Origin: Parvibaculaceae bacterium
GTDB lineage: Bacteria; Pseudomonadota; Alphaproteobacteria; Parvibaculales; Parvibaculaceae
Direction: 5' to 3'
Assembly: GCA_028283765.1 (NCBI GenBank)
Contig: JAPWJY010000008.1
Location: 1,865,001-1,929,000 of the forward strand
DNA: 64,000 bases
Positions 1 through 8,840 of the stretch are shown piece after piece. Positions within the stretch are counted from its first letter, which is position 1. Each line of letters starts with the position of its first letter. The notes beneath the pieces were generated by a model. The model searched no databases, was not told the DNA's origin, and was given only the letters and a program-made list of their open reading frames with translations. The position numbers and the translations under genes were made by a program.

Positions 1-153
1 CAGGTGCATCGCCGTGGTGGTCTTGCCGGACCCGCCCTTTTCATTGCCGAGCACGATCACATGAGCCGCATTGACCGTTGCGTCCGCCAGAGGCGCAGCC
101 TCTTGCCGTGATGGCTCCTGATCCGTCTGGTCTGCCGACATGAGCGTTTCCAT
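1..153 (-). CDS. mipZ: MipZ/ParA-type division-plane positioning ATPase, N-terminal part (gene runs off the window)
   Basis: Only the first 51 codons are visible. After a roughly 30-residue polar leader comes a beta strand and a deviant Walker A motif (GNEKGGSGKTTT, residues 36-47), the signature lysines of ParA/MinD ATPases. The wording of the motif is the one seen in MipZ, which forms a polar gradient with ParB and keeps FtsZ at mid-cell in alphaproteobacteria. A second in-frame ATG at residue 5 (first base 141) is an alternative start; an AGGAG stretch lies about 18 bases before the first ATG, too far to decide. The gene diverges from panC. The ParA-family call is firm; the MipZ subfamily is inferred from the motif and neighbour. 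Confidence 0.75.
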   Translation of the reverse strand, partial: METLMSADQTDQEPSRQEAAPLADATVNAAHVIVLGNEKGGSGKTTTAMHL

Positions 154-374
154 TCCGGCGCCGGGCGAGCGCCTCTCCTTCAAATCAATGATGCCGTCCC
201 CGCCTGCCCTGCCGGGTATTCCACAGGTACGCATTTTCCAGTTTAGCACCTAGCATTCTTTTCCCCGTCAAGAAAGGTTAAGAAATGGTGTGACTTAGCC
301 CCCTTCCATGCCCCATTGAGCCTGTTCCGGCGATCCCTTATGGTCGGCGCCGTTGGCATCGGACGAGACTGAAA

Positions 375-1241
375 ATGACCCAGAACAAGAAGAGTTATGC
401 CCTGCCCGTGGCGCGCACCGTCACGGATTTGCGCGAAATCGTCAGCGGCTGGAGAAAGGCCGGACTTCGCGTCGGCCTCGTGCCCACCATGGGCGCGCTT
501 CATGCCGGCCACATCAGCCTTGTCGATCTGGCCCGCCAGCAGGCGGATCGCGTCGTCGTTTCCATTTTCGTCAATCCGACCCAGTTCGCCCCGAACGAGG
601 ATTTCAGCGCCTATCCCCGCATCGAAAGCGCGGACGCGGAAAAGCTGGCCGGCCACGCCGATCTCATCTTCGCGCCGTCTGCGGATGAAATGTACCCGCA
701 GGGTTTCTCCACGACGGTCACCGTCGCGGGCGTCTCCGCACCGCTCGAAGGCAGTTTCCGGCCAACCCATTTCGCCGGCGTCGCCACAGTGGTTTCAAAG
801 CTGTTGTTGCAGACCCTGCCGGATGTCGCCGTCTTCGGCGAGAAGGATTACCAGCAATTGATGGTGATCCGGCGCATGGTCGCCGATCTCAATATTCCGG
901 TCGCCATCGTCCCCGGCCCGACCCTGCGCGAAAGCGATGGCCTGGCGCTTTCATCCCGTAACGCCTATCTCAGCCCGGAGCAGCGCGCGGTCGCCGCAAA
1001 GCTCAATGTCATCCTGCGGGAATCGGCCAGTAGCGTCGCGCAGGGCGAGGATGTTGCCACCGTCACGGCTGAAGGCGAGCGCCGGATCATCGAGGCCGGT
1101 TTCGACAGCGTCGATTATCTCGCCATCTGCGACGCGAGTTCACTCACGCCCTTCACCAGCGGCAAGGCCGGCGCACCCGCCCGCATCCTTGTCGCGGCCA
1201 GAATAGGACGCACACGGCTGATCGACAACATGCCGGTGTAA
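375..1241 (+). CDS. panC: Pantoate--beta-alanine ligase (pantothenate synthetase)
   Basis: Condenses pantoate and beta-alanine with ATP, via a pantoyl-adenylate, to give pantothenate for coenzyme A. The 288 residues match the family length. Visible motifs are the cytidylyltransferase-fold HIGH-like MGALHAGH (39-46), FGEKDYQQL (154-162) and the SSRN loop (193-196, equivalent to KMSKS). The ATG at 375 follows a purine-rich GACGAGA. This and lipB are the only plus-strand genes in the window. It is divergent from mipZ and stops 5 bases short of the lpxB stop codon, so the two transcripts converge. No panB is adjacent. Confidence 0.96.
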   Translation: MTQNKKSYALPVARTVTDLREIVSGWRKAGLRVGLVPTMGALHAGHISLVDLARQQADRVVVSIFVNPTQFAPNEDFSAYPRIESADAEKLAGHADLIFAPSADEMYPQGFSTTVTVAGVSAPLEGSFRPTHFAGVATVVSKLLLQTLPDVAVFGEKDYQQLMVIRRMVADLNIPVAIVPGPTLRESDGLALSSRNAYLSPEQRAVAAKLNVILRESASSVAQGEDVATVTAEGERRIIEAGFDSVDYLAICDASSLTPFTSGKAGAPARILVAARIGRTRLIDNMPV

Positions 1242-1246
1242 GGGAC

Positions 1247-2431
1247 TTATCCAGCCGGTTTCAACTTGCCCGGCAGCATCTCCAGCACCGCCTTCGCCGC
1301 CCGCCTGCTGGGCGCTTCGCCGCCGACACCCATGATCCGGCGCAGATCCTCAAGATCGGCGAGCGCCCGGGCGCGTTCGGGCGTGGGGCCGAGAAGGGGT
1401 TTTAGCGCGGCCGCGAGATTTTCGACCGTGCACAAGTACTGCAGGAATTCCTTCACGGAGGGGCGGTCAAGAATGAGATTGACCAGCACCACGGAAGGCA
1501 CCTTCAGCATCCGCCCGACAAGAGACCCCGCGATGCCGTCGATGCGGTAGCCGATCACCATCGGCACGCCCGCAAGCCCCAGTTCCAGCGAAACCGTGCC
1601 GGAGGCCGCGAGCGCCGCCGTCGAAGCGGCAAAGGCGCCGCGCTTTTCCATCTCGTCGGAAACGATTTCAACGGAGACGGACCAGCGTGCCGCCTCCGCC
1701 TCGACCAGCGCATGGACATGGGGCACGGTCGGCAGCACGAACCGCAGGTCCGGCATGGACGCATGAAGCGCCGAAGCCACCTCGCCAAAGATACCGATCA
1801 GGCGCTTCACCTCATTGAGCCTGCTGCCGGGCAGCAGCGCCAGCACGGGCGCATCGGTGGGAATGCCATGGGCGTGCCGGAAGGCCACGCCGCTTTCCGG
1901 CGTCGGAATCCGCTCGATCGCGGGGTGCCCGACATAGATGCAGTCGAGCCCGGCCTGCGCCTTGAAGAAATCCGGCTCGAACGGCAGCAACGCCAGCACG
2001 CGCTTCAGATATTTCGCCATCGCTTTCGCGCGCCCTCGCCGCCAGGCCCAGACGCTGGGCGACACATAGTTGGCGATCGGAATCTGCGGAGCGCGTTTCG
2101 CCACCCGCTTGGCGACGGTATGGGTGAAGTCCGGGCTGTCGATGATGACCATGACGTCGGGCCTGGTTTCAACCGCATGGTTTGCCGTCTCGCGCATCCG
2201 GCGCAGGATCAGCGGCAGGCGCGGGATGACCTCGCGCGGCCCCATCACGGCAATGTCGGTCATGGGAAATATGGAAACGAGCCCCTGGGCGATCATCTTC
2301 TCGCCGCCGACGCCGGAAAAGCGCACAGCGCCCCCGGTCATCTCCTTCAGCGCCGCCATCAGCGCGGCCCCCAGCGCATCGCCGGACGTTTCACCCGCCA
2401 CCAGCATGATATGGGGAACCGGCACCGTCAT
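1247..2431 (-). CDS. lpxB: Lipid-A-disaccharide synthase
   Basis: Inverting GT19 glycosyltransferase that joins UDP-diacylglucosamine and lipid X into the lipid A disaccharide on the inner leaflet of the inner membrane. The 394 residues carry the N-terminal GETSGD (13-18), DSPDF (98-102), YVSPSVWAW (122-130), LPGSR (200-204) and a C-terminal nucleotide-site segment SGTVSLELGLAG (277-288). Its ATG overlaps the lpxI TGA by one base (TGATG), so translation is likely coupled to the enzyme that makes its lipid X substrate. It is the last gene of the envelope cluster and ends 5 bases from convergent panC, with no terminator hairpin seen. Confidence 0.96.
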   Translation of the reverse strand: MTVPVPHIMLVAGETSGDALGAALMAALKEMTGGAVRFSGVGGEKMIAQGLVSIFPMTDIAVMGPREVIPRLPLILRRMRETANHAVETRPDVMVIIDSPDFTHTVAKRVAKRAPQIPIANYVSPSVWAWRRGRAKAMAKYLKRVLALLPFEPDFFKAQAGLDCIYVGHPAIERIPTPESGVAFRHAHGIPTDAPVLALLPGSRLNEVKRLIGIFGEVASALHASMPDLRFVLPTVPHVHALVEAEAARWSVSVEIVSDEMEKRGAFAASTAALAASGTVSLELGLAGVPMVIGYRIDGIAGSLVGRMLKVPSVVLVNLILDRPSVKEFLQYLCTVENLAAALKPLLGPTPERARALADLEDLRRIMGVGGEAPSRRAAKAVLEMLPGKLKPAG

Positions 2432-3306
2432 CAGCGCAGCATGGCCTCCACCGTTTCGCGCGAAAGGCCGGTGACGAAAAGGCCCAGCGCATTGGCCCGG
2501 CGCGCCAGCGCCTCGGCATCACCGACAAGCGCACCGCCCGCCTCCACCGCAATGCCCGCAAGGCCCGCCGCGGCTGCATGTTCCACCGTCTGCACACCGA
2601 TGGCGGGCAGATCGATGCGCCGCTCCTGCCCGGGTTTCGGCAGTTTCACCAGCACCCCGGCAGGTTGCTCCTTCGTACCGCGCAGGCGCGGATCGAGATT
2701 GCCGACCCGGTCCAGCATCATGTCCGTGCCCTCGATCGCCTCCACCGCCAGCACCACGCCCCGGCAGGCAACCGCGCCCTGCCCTATGTCGAGGACACCG
2801 ATGGCATGAGCCGCCCGCACGGCAGCGCGTATGTCGCGCTCATGACCGGCATCGGGCACCTTGCGGGTGAGCACCCCTTCCGGCGCCAGCAGATCGCGCG
2901 CCACATCATGGGGGGCGATGACCTTGAGGCCATGTTCCTTTTCAAGCAGTTCGACAACGCCCCGCAGCAGGCCGTCATCCCCTTGCGCCAGCAGCCGGAC
3001 AAAGCGCGGCAGCAATCTGAAGCCAACCGCGTCGGGCACGATCTTGCTCAGGTCCGGCCGCTTGACGGGGCCGACCAGCGTAACCTCGGTGCAATTGGCC
3101 GCCTTGAGCAGGGAAAGCGTTTTGCCGATGGCCCCGATCCGCGCCCAGCCATGAGGATAGGCGGCGATGCCATCATCCGCATTGCCCTCAAGCCCGACGA
3201 TGAAGACCGCGCGCCCCGTGGCGATGGCCGCATCCGCCACCGCCATGGGCAGAGGGCCACCGCCAGCGATGATCCCGAGTGTCCCGATGTGGCGCGCTGT
3301 TTCCAT
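2431..3306 (-). CDS. lpxI: UDP-2,3-diacylglucosamine diphosphatase LpxI (DUF1009 family)
   Basis: Hydrolyses UDP-2,3-diacylglucosamine to lipid X, the step done by LpxH in most gamma- and betaproteobacteria. The 291-residue protein starts with the family motif LGIIAGGGPLP (about 9-19) and has the two-domain length expected of LpxI. It sits exactly where the pathway needs it, between lpxA and lpxB, with 14 bases from the lpxA stop and a one-base overlap into lpxB. No LpxH-like metallophosphatase is seen in this window. LpxI in this position is typical of alphaproteobacteria. Confidence 0.93.
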   Translation of the reverse strand: METARHIGTLGIIAGGGPLPMAVADAAIATGRAVFIVGLEGNADDGIAAYPHGWARIGAIGKTLSLLKAANCTEVTLVGPVKRPDLSKIVPDAVGFRLLPRFVRLLAQGDDGLLRGVVELLEKEHGLKVIAPHDVARDLLAPEGVLTRKVPDAGHERDIRAAVRAAHAIGVLDIGQGAVACRGVVLAVEAIEGTDMMLDRVGNLDPRLRGTKEQPAGVLVKLPKPGQERRIDLPAIGVQTVEHAAAAGLAGIAVEAGGALVGDAEALARRANALGLFVTGLSRETVEAMLR

Positions 3307-3320
3307 ATGGTCGCCGGCCC

Positions 3321-4118
3321 TCAGGCCGCGCGCTCCTGCCGCGGCATGCAGAGCGCGCGATCCTTGTCGCTGCGGATGAAATCGATGACCTGCATCACCT
3401 CGTCCACACCGGCGAACTCATGGGCCGCAGCCTCCACCCTTTCGCGGAAAGTGCCCTCGCCCGTGAACAGGCGCTCATAGGCTGCGCGCATGGTTGCGAT
3501 CTGTTCGCGCCCGAAGCCGCGCCGCTTCATGCCGACGAGATTGAGCCCGGCCAGATGCGCCCGGTTGCCGATCACCAGCCCATAGGGGATCACATCGTTC
3601 TCGACCCCGCTCATGCCGCCGACAAAGGCATAGGCCCCGATCCGGGCGAACTGGTGCACAGCCGCAGCCCCGCCCAGAATGGCGTAATCCCCGACCTGGC
3701 AATGCCCCGCAAGCAGGACCGCATTGGAAAACACCACATGGTCGCCGACGATGCAGTCATGACCGACATGGGAGGTGGCGAGAAACGCGCAGTGGCTGCC
3801 CACCACCGTCTTCATGCCGCCGCCCTTTGTCCCCGGATTCATGGTCACGTTTTCACGGATGATATTGTCCGAGCCGATTTCCAGCGTGCTCGGCTCGCCG
3901 CTGAACTTGAGATCCTGCGGCGGATGCCCCAGAGAGGCGAAAGGATAGACCTGCGTGCGCGGACCGATCGAGGTCCGCCCCGTCACCACCACGTGGGAAT
4001 GAAGCACGACGTCCTCGCCAAGCGTCACATCCGGCCCGACCACACAGAAAGGACCGATGTGGGCGCCTTGCCCGATTCTGGCCTGCGGATCGATGACGGC
4101 GGACGGATGGATGCTCAT
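3321..4118 (-). CDS. lpxA: UDP-N-acetylglucosamine acyltransferase
   Basis: First committed enzyme of lipid A synthesis: transfers a 3-hydroxyacyl chain from ACP to the 3-OH of UDP-GlcNAc. The 265-residue protein is a left-handed beta helix of hexapeptide repeats followed by a helical C-terminal domain. The catalytic histidine lies in HVGHDCIVG (His120, equivalent to E. coli His125). Its ATG overlaps the fabZ stop by four bases (ATGA), which keeps the two enzymes that compete for 3-hydroxyacyl-ACP on one coupled message. Chain-length specificity cannot be read with confidence. Confidence 0.97.
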   Translation of the reverse strand: MSIHPSAVIDPQARIGQGAHIGPFCVVGPDVTLGEDVVLHSHVVVTGRTSIGPRTQVYPFASLGHPPQDLKFSGEPSTLEIGSDNIIRENVTMNPGTKGGGMKTVVGSHCAFLATSHVGHDCIVGDHVVFSNAVLLAGHCQVGDYAILGGAAAVHQFARIGAYAFVGGMSGVENDVIPYGLVIGNRAHLAGLNLVGMKRRGFGREQIATMRAAYERLFTGEGTFRERVEAAAHEFAGVDEVMQVIDFIRSDKDRALCMPRQERAA

Positions 4119-4591
4119 TTTTCCCCCGGATTATCGATGATCATCGCACTGTAGGTGGCTTCCGCCATCAGCACGCCATCGACCTTCGCCTCACCGGAAA
4201 ACTTCCACACCGGTCCCCGGTTCTGCACTTTCTTCACATGAATTTCGAGCCGGTCGCCCGGCACCACCGGCTTGCGGAAACGCGCCTTCTCGATGGTCAT
4301 GAAATAGACGAGCAGCCTGCTCGCGTCCATGCCCATGCTGTGGATGACGAGCGCGCCGGCGGTCTGGGCCATCGCCTCGATGATCAGAACGCCGGGCATC
4401 ACCGGATGCCCCGGAAAATGCCCCTGAAAGAACGGATCGTTGATCGTTACATTCTTGATCCCGACAGCAGAGTTGCTGCCGTCCATCTTGATGATCCGGT
4501 CAATCATCAGCATCGGATAGCGGTGTGGCAACAGTTCCATCACCCGCTTGATGTCTGCGGATTGGGCCCCATCAGCCTCAATTTCGCTCAT
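4115..4591 (-). CDS. fabZ: 3-hydroxyacyl-[acyl-carrier-protein] dehydratase FabZ
   Basis: Hot-dog fold dehydratase of type II fatty acid synthesis. The catalytic segment [19 protein letters not shown] supplies the active-site His and Glu, and [13 protein letters not shown] marks the N-terminal strand. The reading frame can be extended 6 codons to a TTG, but the ATG at 4591 is preferred because AAGGG lies about 9 bases upstream; this gives 158 residues, normal for FabZ. It overlaps lpxA by 4 bases and follows lpxD after 56 bases, the classic lpxD-fabZ-lpxA order that balances lipid A against phospholipid acyl chains. Confidence 0.96.
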   Translation of the reverse strand: MSEIEADGAQSADIKRVMELLPHRYPMLMIDRIIKMDGSNSAVGIKNVTINDPFFQGHFPGHPVMPGVLIIEAMAQTAGALVIHSMGMDASRLLVYFMTIEKARFRKPVVPGDRLEIHVKKVQNRGPVWKFSGEAKVDGVLMAEATYSAMIIDNPGEK

Positions 4592-4647
4592 CCTCGCACC
4601 CTTCTTCAATCAAGTTTCTCAGCCAACGCACAAAACCGGCCGGCGGC

Positions 4648-5712
4648 CTAATCCGGGTCCGGTTTGTTCTTCGGCGCCCCCCGGCGCCCCAATTGCATTA
4701 CGGCGATAACCTCGCGCTGCCATTCGCGCACCGGACGCGCAGGCACGCCGCCATATTTCTGCCCGGCAGGCACATCGTGGATAACGGCGCTGCGCGCGGC
4801 AAGCTGGGCGCCGGCATGGATCGTGAGATGCCCGGTAATCCCCACCTGCGCGCCGAGCACCACGAAATCCTCCAGATGCGTACTGCCCGAAATGCCGGTC
4901 TGCGCCACGATGATGCAATGCCGTCCGATCTGCACATTGTGTCCGATCTGGACCAGATTATCGATCTTGGTGCCTTCGCCAATCACCGTGTCGGGCCCCG
5001 CACCGCGATCCACCGTAGTGTTGGCGCCGATCTCTACATCGTCCTGAATAATCACCCGGCCCAGTTGCGGCACCTTCTCATGGGAGGGCAATCCCATGGC
5101 GAAACCGAAACCGTCCTGACCGATGCGGACGCCGGGATGAAGGATCACCCGGTCCCCGACATGGGCGTGAGAAAGCGTAACGTTCGGGCCGATAAAACAG
5201 TTCCGTCCGACGGTGCAGCCCTTGCCGATGCTGGTTCCGGTGCCGATAACGCTGTCGCGGCCCACCTCGGCGTTCGCGCCCACGGATGCGCCGGGCTCAA
5301 CCGTGACGTTCGCGCCGATCCTGGCGCTCGGATGGATGGCTGCAAGCGGATGAATGGTTCCGGGCTCGCCAAACCGGTCCGTCGCCCGCACGGAGTCGGG
5401 ATAAAAAAGCTGGGCCGTCCGCGCATAGGCGCGATAGGGATCCTTGGCGATGAGGAGAAGCTGCCCGGCCCGCGCCTTGTCCGCGAAGCGGGCATGCGTA
5501 ATCACCACACCCGCCCGGGTCGTCTCGAACTGATGGGCATATTTGGGATTGTCGAGGAAGCTCACATGCCCGGCGGCAGCGCTGTCCAGCGGCGCGACAT
5601 CTTCCAGCAGAAGATCGGGGTTCGCGCCATCAGGCACGGAAACGCCGATCCAGGCCGCGATCTCTGCAAGCTTGAAAGGTCCGGCATTGGCAAAAAATCT
5701 CGTATCAGCCAT
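4648..5712 (-). CDS. lpxD: UDP-3-O-(3-hydroxyacyl)glucosamine N-acyltransferase
   Basis: Third lipid A step: N-acylation of UDP-3-O-acyl-glucosamine from hydroxyacyl-ACP. The 354-residue protein has an N-terminal uridine-binding domain (1 to about 110), a long hexapeptide-repeat beta helix and a short C-terminal tail. The catalytic histidine is in VQIGHN (His258); GQDGFGFA (198-205) is the family substrate loop. It sits between skp and fabZ. The 79-base spacer ahead of it holds a long foldback described separately. Confidence 0.96.
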   Translation of the reverse strand: MADTRFFANAGPFKLAEIAAWIGVSVPDGANPDLLLEDVAPLDSAAAGHVSFLDNPKYAHQFETTRAGVVITHARFADKARAGQLLLIAKDPYRAYARTAQLFYPDSVRATDRFGEPGTIHPLAAIHPSARIGANVTVEPGASVGANAEVGRDSVIGTGTSIGKGCTVGRNCFIGPNVTLSHAHVGDRVILHPGVRIGQDGFGFAMGLPSHEKVPQLGRVIIQDDVEIGANTTVDRGAGPDTVIGEGTKIDNLVQIGHNVQIGRHCIIVAQTGISGSTHLEDFVVLGAQVGITGHLTIHAGAQLAARSAVIHDVPAGQKYGGVPARPVREWQREVIAVMQLGRRGAPKNKPDPD

Positions 5713-5716
5713 ATCC

Positions 5717-5778
5717 GGCGCCCTGATCCCGTTCGTTGCTGGCAGGCAAGCGCCAGCGGATCGAAACCCGCCGGCGCC
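5717..5778 (-). other. Long interrupted foldback in the skp-lpxD spacer
   Basis: Within the 79 bases between the skp stop and the lpxD start, three pairs of arms nest around one centre: outer GGCGCC at 5717-5722 and 5773-5778, middle GATCC (5725-5729) with GGATC (5758-5762), inner GCTGGC (5738-5743) with GCCAGC (5752-5757) around an 8-base loop. No U-tract follows on the minus strand, so it is not a standard terminator. It could modulate lpxD translation or mRNA processing. Nothing beyond base complementarity is seen. Confidence 0.45.
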
Positions 5779-5791
5779 TGTCTTGCGATAA

Positions 5792-6373
5792 TTAGGGCTT
5801 CGCCGCCGTCGGCGTCACCGTCACGGTGGAGAGGCGCGCGTTGAGCGCGGTCATCGCCTCCTGCGTCACATCGAGGCCATCCTTCGACGCCACGATCACG
5901 GACGTGTCGATGATGATGTCCGCGCCATGCTTGGTCATCAGATCGGTGAAGATCGGCCGCAGGGCAGTCTCAACCTGATTGCGGGCAACTTCGCCACCGT
6001 TCTGGAGTTCGCTGCCCTTCTTCTGCATCCGGGCCTGGAGATCGGCTTCGCGCTTCTGGAGATCCTGCACCTTCTGCTGGAACTGCTCCTGGGCCATCGT
6101 CGAACGCTGCTGGGTCAGCTTGTTGGCCTCATCCTGCAGAGATGCCTGACTCGAGCGGCCTTCAGCCTGAATTTTCTGAGCCATTGTCTGAATCTGTGAA
6201 CGTACGCTCTGCCCCACTTTCGACTGAAGAAAGAGCTGTTCCGTGTTGACCGTCAGAATCGAGGTCGCGCCGGCTGCATTGGCCTGCGAAACGGAAACGA
6301 GACTCACCACGGCAAACATCGCCGCTGCAAATCCAAAAGCGCGCGAAGTCAACGCCATACGCCTCATGATCAT
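5792..6373 (-). CDS. skp: OmpH/Skp-family periplasmic chaperone
   Basis: Holdase that keeps outer-membrane proteins soluble on their way to the Bam complex. The 193-residue precursor has a signal peptide with a likely cut after ANA (residue 33), then a small beta body and a long Gln/Lys/Glu-rich helical stretch (about 60-130) that would form the coiled-coil tentacles, followed by a C-terminal strand segment. The ATG at 6373 follows AAGGGA at good spacing. It lies 14 bases after bamA, its functional partner, in the usual bamA-skp-lpxD order. The C-terminal tail is Thr/Pro/Ala rich. Confidence 0.92.
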   Translation of the reverse strand: MIMRRMALTSRAFGFAAAMFAVVSLVSVSQANAAGATSILTVNTEQLFLQSKVGQSVRSQIQTMAQKIQAEGRSSQASLQDEANKLTQQRSTMAQEQFQQKVQDLQKREADLQARMQKKGSELQNGGEVARNQVETALRPIFTDLMTKHGADIIIDTSVIVASKDGLDVTQEAMTALNARLSTVTVTPTAAKP

Positions 6374-6387
6374 AATTTCCCTTTTGC

Positions 6388-8766
6388 CTAGAATTGAGTA
6401 CCAGCACTGAACTGGAACAATTGAGTTTTATCGTAGGTCTGTTTCTTGATCACCTTGGCGAAATCAAGGCGCACAGGCCCGAACGGCGAATTCCAGTAGA
6501 CACTGAGACCCGCCGACGCCCGCAGCGCAAGCTTGTTCTCGCCATCGGTCAATTCGGGCTCATCCGCCCTGCCTGCATAACCGTAGTCCGTAAAGAGGCT
6601 CGTCGAAATCCCCAGGGATTCCGGCAACCCGTTCGGGAAGCTGATTTCAGTGGTGCCGAAATAGTAGGCCTGCGCACCCAGAGCGTCATCGGTCGCCAGA
6701 TCTCGCGGGCCGATACCGGCCCGCTCGAAGCCGCGGAAGTCATCGCCGCCGAGGAAATAGCGGTCGTTCAGCTTCACGTCTTCACCGATGCCGAAGATGT
6801 AGCCCAGATTGAACTTCTGGCTCGCGACCCAGCTCGGCGCAACCTCGTAATAGTAGTTCGTCTTGAACGTGGAGGCGAGATAGCGGACGGAACCGCCCAC
6901 GCCCGCAAACTCCTGATCGAACAGCGCATCCCAGCCACCCGTGGGCACGATGGGATCATTACGCATGTCGTAATAATAGGTGTAGCCGACGATGGAGCGC
7001 ACCTCCGAGCCTTCAGCCGCGATGACGGCCAGCGACGCCCCTGTCGCCACATTGAAGATCGACTGCTGCTTGAGCTGATAACGCAGCCCGAGCGTGCCGT
7101 GCTCCGATGTCGGGAAGCCCAGACGCAGGCCAAAGCCCTTGGTGCGGGTATCGAACGACGCCTCATCCTGGAAGTCCGTTTCCACGCCGAAGAGGTCGAA
7201 GCCCGCCGCGAGGCGGCGTCCCAGGAAGAACGGCTCCGTGAAGTGGAAATCGATCTGCCGCGTCCGCGCGCCGAGCGAGAGATTGACGCTCACCTGCTGG
7301 CCACGGCCGAGGAAGTTCCGTTCCGAAATACCGAAATCCGTCACCACGCTGTCGATGGTCGAATAGCCCAGACCGACCGAGAGCGAGCCCGTGGACTGCT
7401 CCTGCACATTCACGCCGATCACGGTCTTGTCGGGCGTCGAGCCCGGCTCCTGCGTAATATCGACCTTGCTGAAATACTGGAGCGCCCGGATGTTCTTTTC
7501 CGACTTGTCGAGCAGCACCTTGTTGAAGGCGTCGCCTTCCGCCATCACCATTTCACGGCGGATCACCCGGTCGAGCGTACGCACATTGCCGGTGATGTTG
7601 ATGCGCTCCACATAGACGCGCGGGCCTTCGTTCACCTCATAGACAATATCGATGAGGCGCTTTTCGCGGTTGCGCTTGATCCGTGGACGGATCTGGGCAA
7701 AGGCATAGCCGTTCGAGCCCGCCTTGAACGTCATCGCATCGACAGTCTTGTCGATCAGGCTCGCATTATAGATATCGCCCGGCCTGGTCTGGATAAGCTG
7801 TTCCAGCATGCCCTTGTCGAGCTTGGCGTATTTGGTGTCGACCGAGACCGTGCCGATATTGTAGACGGGACCTTCATCGACCGTGAAGGTGATGTAGAAG
7901 GCGCTGTCGTCGCGGCTGAGTTCAGCAACCGCCGAAACCACGCGGAAGTCGGCGTAGCCGTGGGAGAGGTAATAGCGCCGCAGCAGTTCGCGGTCATAGT
8001 TGAGCCGGTCCGGATCATAGCTGTCGGAACTGGAGAAGAACTTCCACCAGGCGGATTCGGTCGTCGAGATGGTGTCGCGCAGCGTCGAGTCGCTGAAAGC
8101 CGAGTTCCCGAGAAAATTGATCGCACCGATCTTCGTGACCGGCCCTTCATTGATTTCGAACACGAGATCCACGCGGTTCTGCGGGAGCTGGATGACCTTG
8201 GGGTCGACTGTCGCGGAGAAGCGGCCGGAACGGCGATAGAGATTGAGGATACGCTCGACATCCGACTGCACCTTGGCGCGCGTATAGATCGTACGCGCCT
8301 GAAGTTGCACTTCCGCTTTCAGGTCGGTTTCCTTGACGGCGCTGTTGCCCTCGAAGGCCACCCGGTTGATCACGGGGTTTTCCACGACGGAAACGACAAG
8401 CGCCGAACCGTCGCGACGGATGTTCACGTCGGCGAACAGGCCCGTGACGAACAGGGCCTTCAGCGAGTCATCGACTGCCGAAGCGCTGTAGGTGTCGCCC
8501 ACCTTGAAACTCATATAGGAGATCACCGTATCGGCTTCGATACGCTGGTTGCCCACCACCTCGATCTTCTGGATGGTCACGCCCGGTTCGGAGGCCGGGC
8601 TGGCGGGAGCATCGGCGCCCGGCAGATTGCCGCCTCCACCGGAAGCGCCTGTCGCATCTGCCGCCTTGGCAACACCCGCCGGAGCCAAAGCGATCGCGAG
8701 GCAAACGCCGCAAACCGCTCCGCTTCTGGTCATAACACTGGCCAGTCGCTTCATCCCCTCACCCAT
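6388..8766 (-). CDS. bamA: Outer membrane protein assembly factor BamA
   Basis: Central subunit of the machine that folds and inserts beta-barrel proteins into the outer membrane. The 792-residue precursor shows a signal peptide (likely cut after AKA, residue 35), a Gly/Pro-rich linker, POTRA repeats starting near VTIQKIEVVGNQRI, and an Omp85 barrel in the C-terminal half ending in the terminal Phe typical of barrel proteins. A second in-frame ATG four codons downstream (8754) is possible; AAGGA lies just before the first. It sits between rseP and skp, as in many proteobacteria. Confidence 0.97.
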   Translation of the reverse strand: MGEGMKRLASVMTRSGAVCGVCLAIALAPAGVAKAADATGASGGGGNLPGADAPASPASEPGVTIQKIEVVGNQRIEADTVISYMSFKVGDTYSASAVDDSLKALFVTGLFADVNIRRDGSALVVSVVENPVINRVAFEGNSAVKETDLKAEVQLQARTIYTRAKVQSDVERILNLYRRSGRFSATVDPKVIQLPQNRVDLVFEINEGPVTKIGAINFLGNSAFSDSTLRDTISTTESAWWKFFSSSDSYDPDRLNYDRELLRRYYLSHGYADFRVVSAVAELSRDDSAFYITFTVDEGPVYNIGTVSVDTKYAKLDKGMLEQLIQTRPGDIYNASLIDKTVDAMTFKAGSNGYAFAQIRPRIKRNREKRLIDIVYEVNEGPRVYVERINITGNVRTLDRVIRREMVMAEGDAFNKVLLDKSEKNIRALQYFSKVDITQEPGSTPDKTVIGVNVQEQSTGSLSVGLGYSTIDSVVTDFGISERNFLGRGQQVSVNLSLGARTRQIDFHFTEPFFLGRRLAAGFDLFGVETDFQDEASFDTRTKGFGLRLGFPTSEHGTLGLRYQLKQQSIFNVATGASLAVIAAEGSEVRSIVGYTYYYDMRNDPIVPTGGWDALFDQEFAGVGGSVRYLASTFKTNYYYEVAPSWVASQKFNLGYIFGIGEDVKLNDRYFLGGDDFRGFERAGIGPRDLATDDALGAQAYYFGTTEISFPNGLPESLGISTSLFTDYGYAGRADEPELTDGENKLALRASAGLSVYWNSPFGPVRLDFAKVIKKQTYDKTQLFQFSAGTQF

Positions 8767-8840
8767 TTCCTTGCCGCAAAGCTCTCAAGCTTGCTGAAAT
8801 AGAGACCGTGCAAAATGCCGCCATGCCTCTTGGTCATCTT

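Noticed and set aside
6394-8802. Long plus-strand frame (802 codons) opposite bamA, with similar ones opposite frr-pyrH-tsf (12999-15443) and pccA (24565-26718)
   Set aside because: Shadow frames of well-identified minus-strand genes; some run across gene boundaries, which real genes would not share with their antisense partners.
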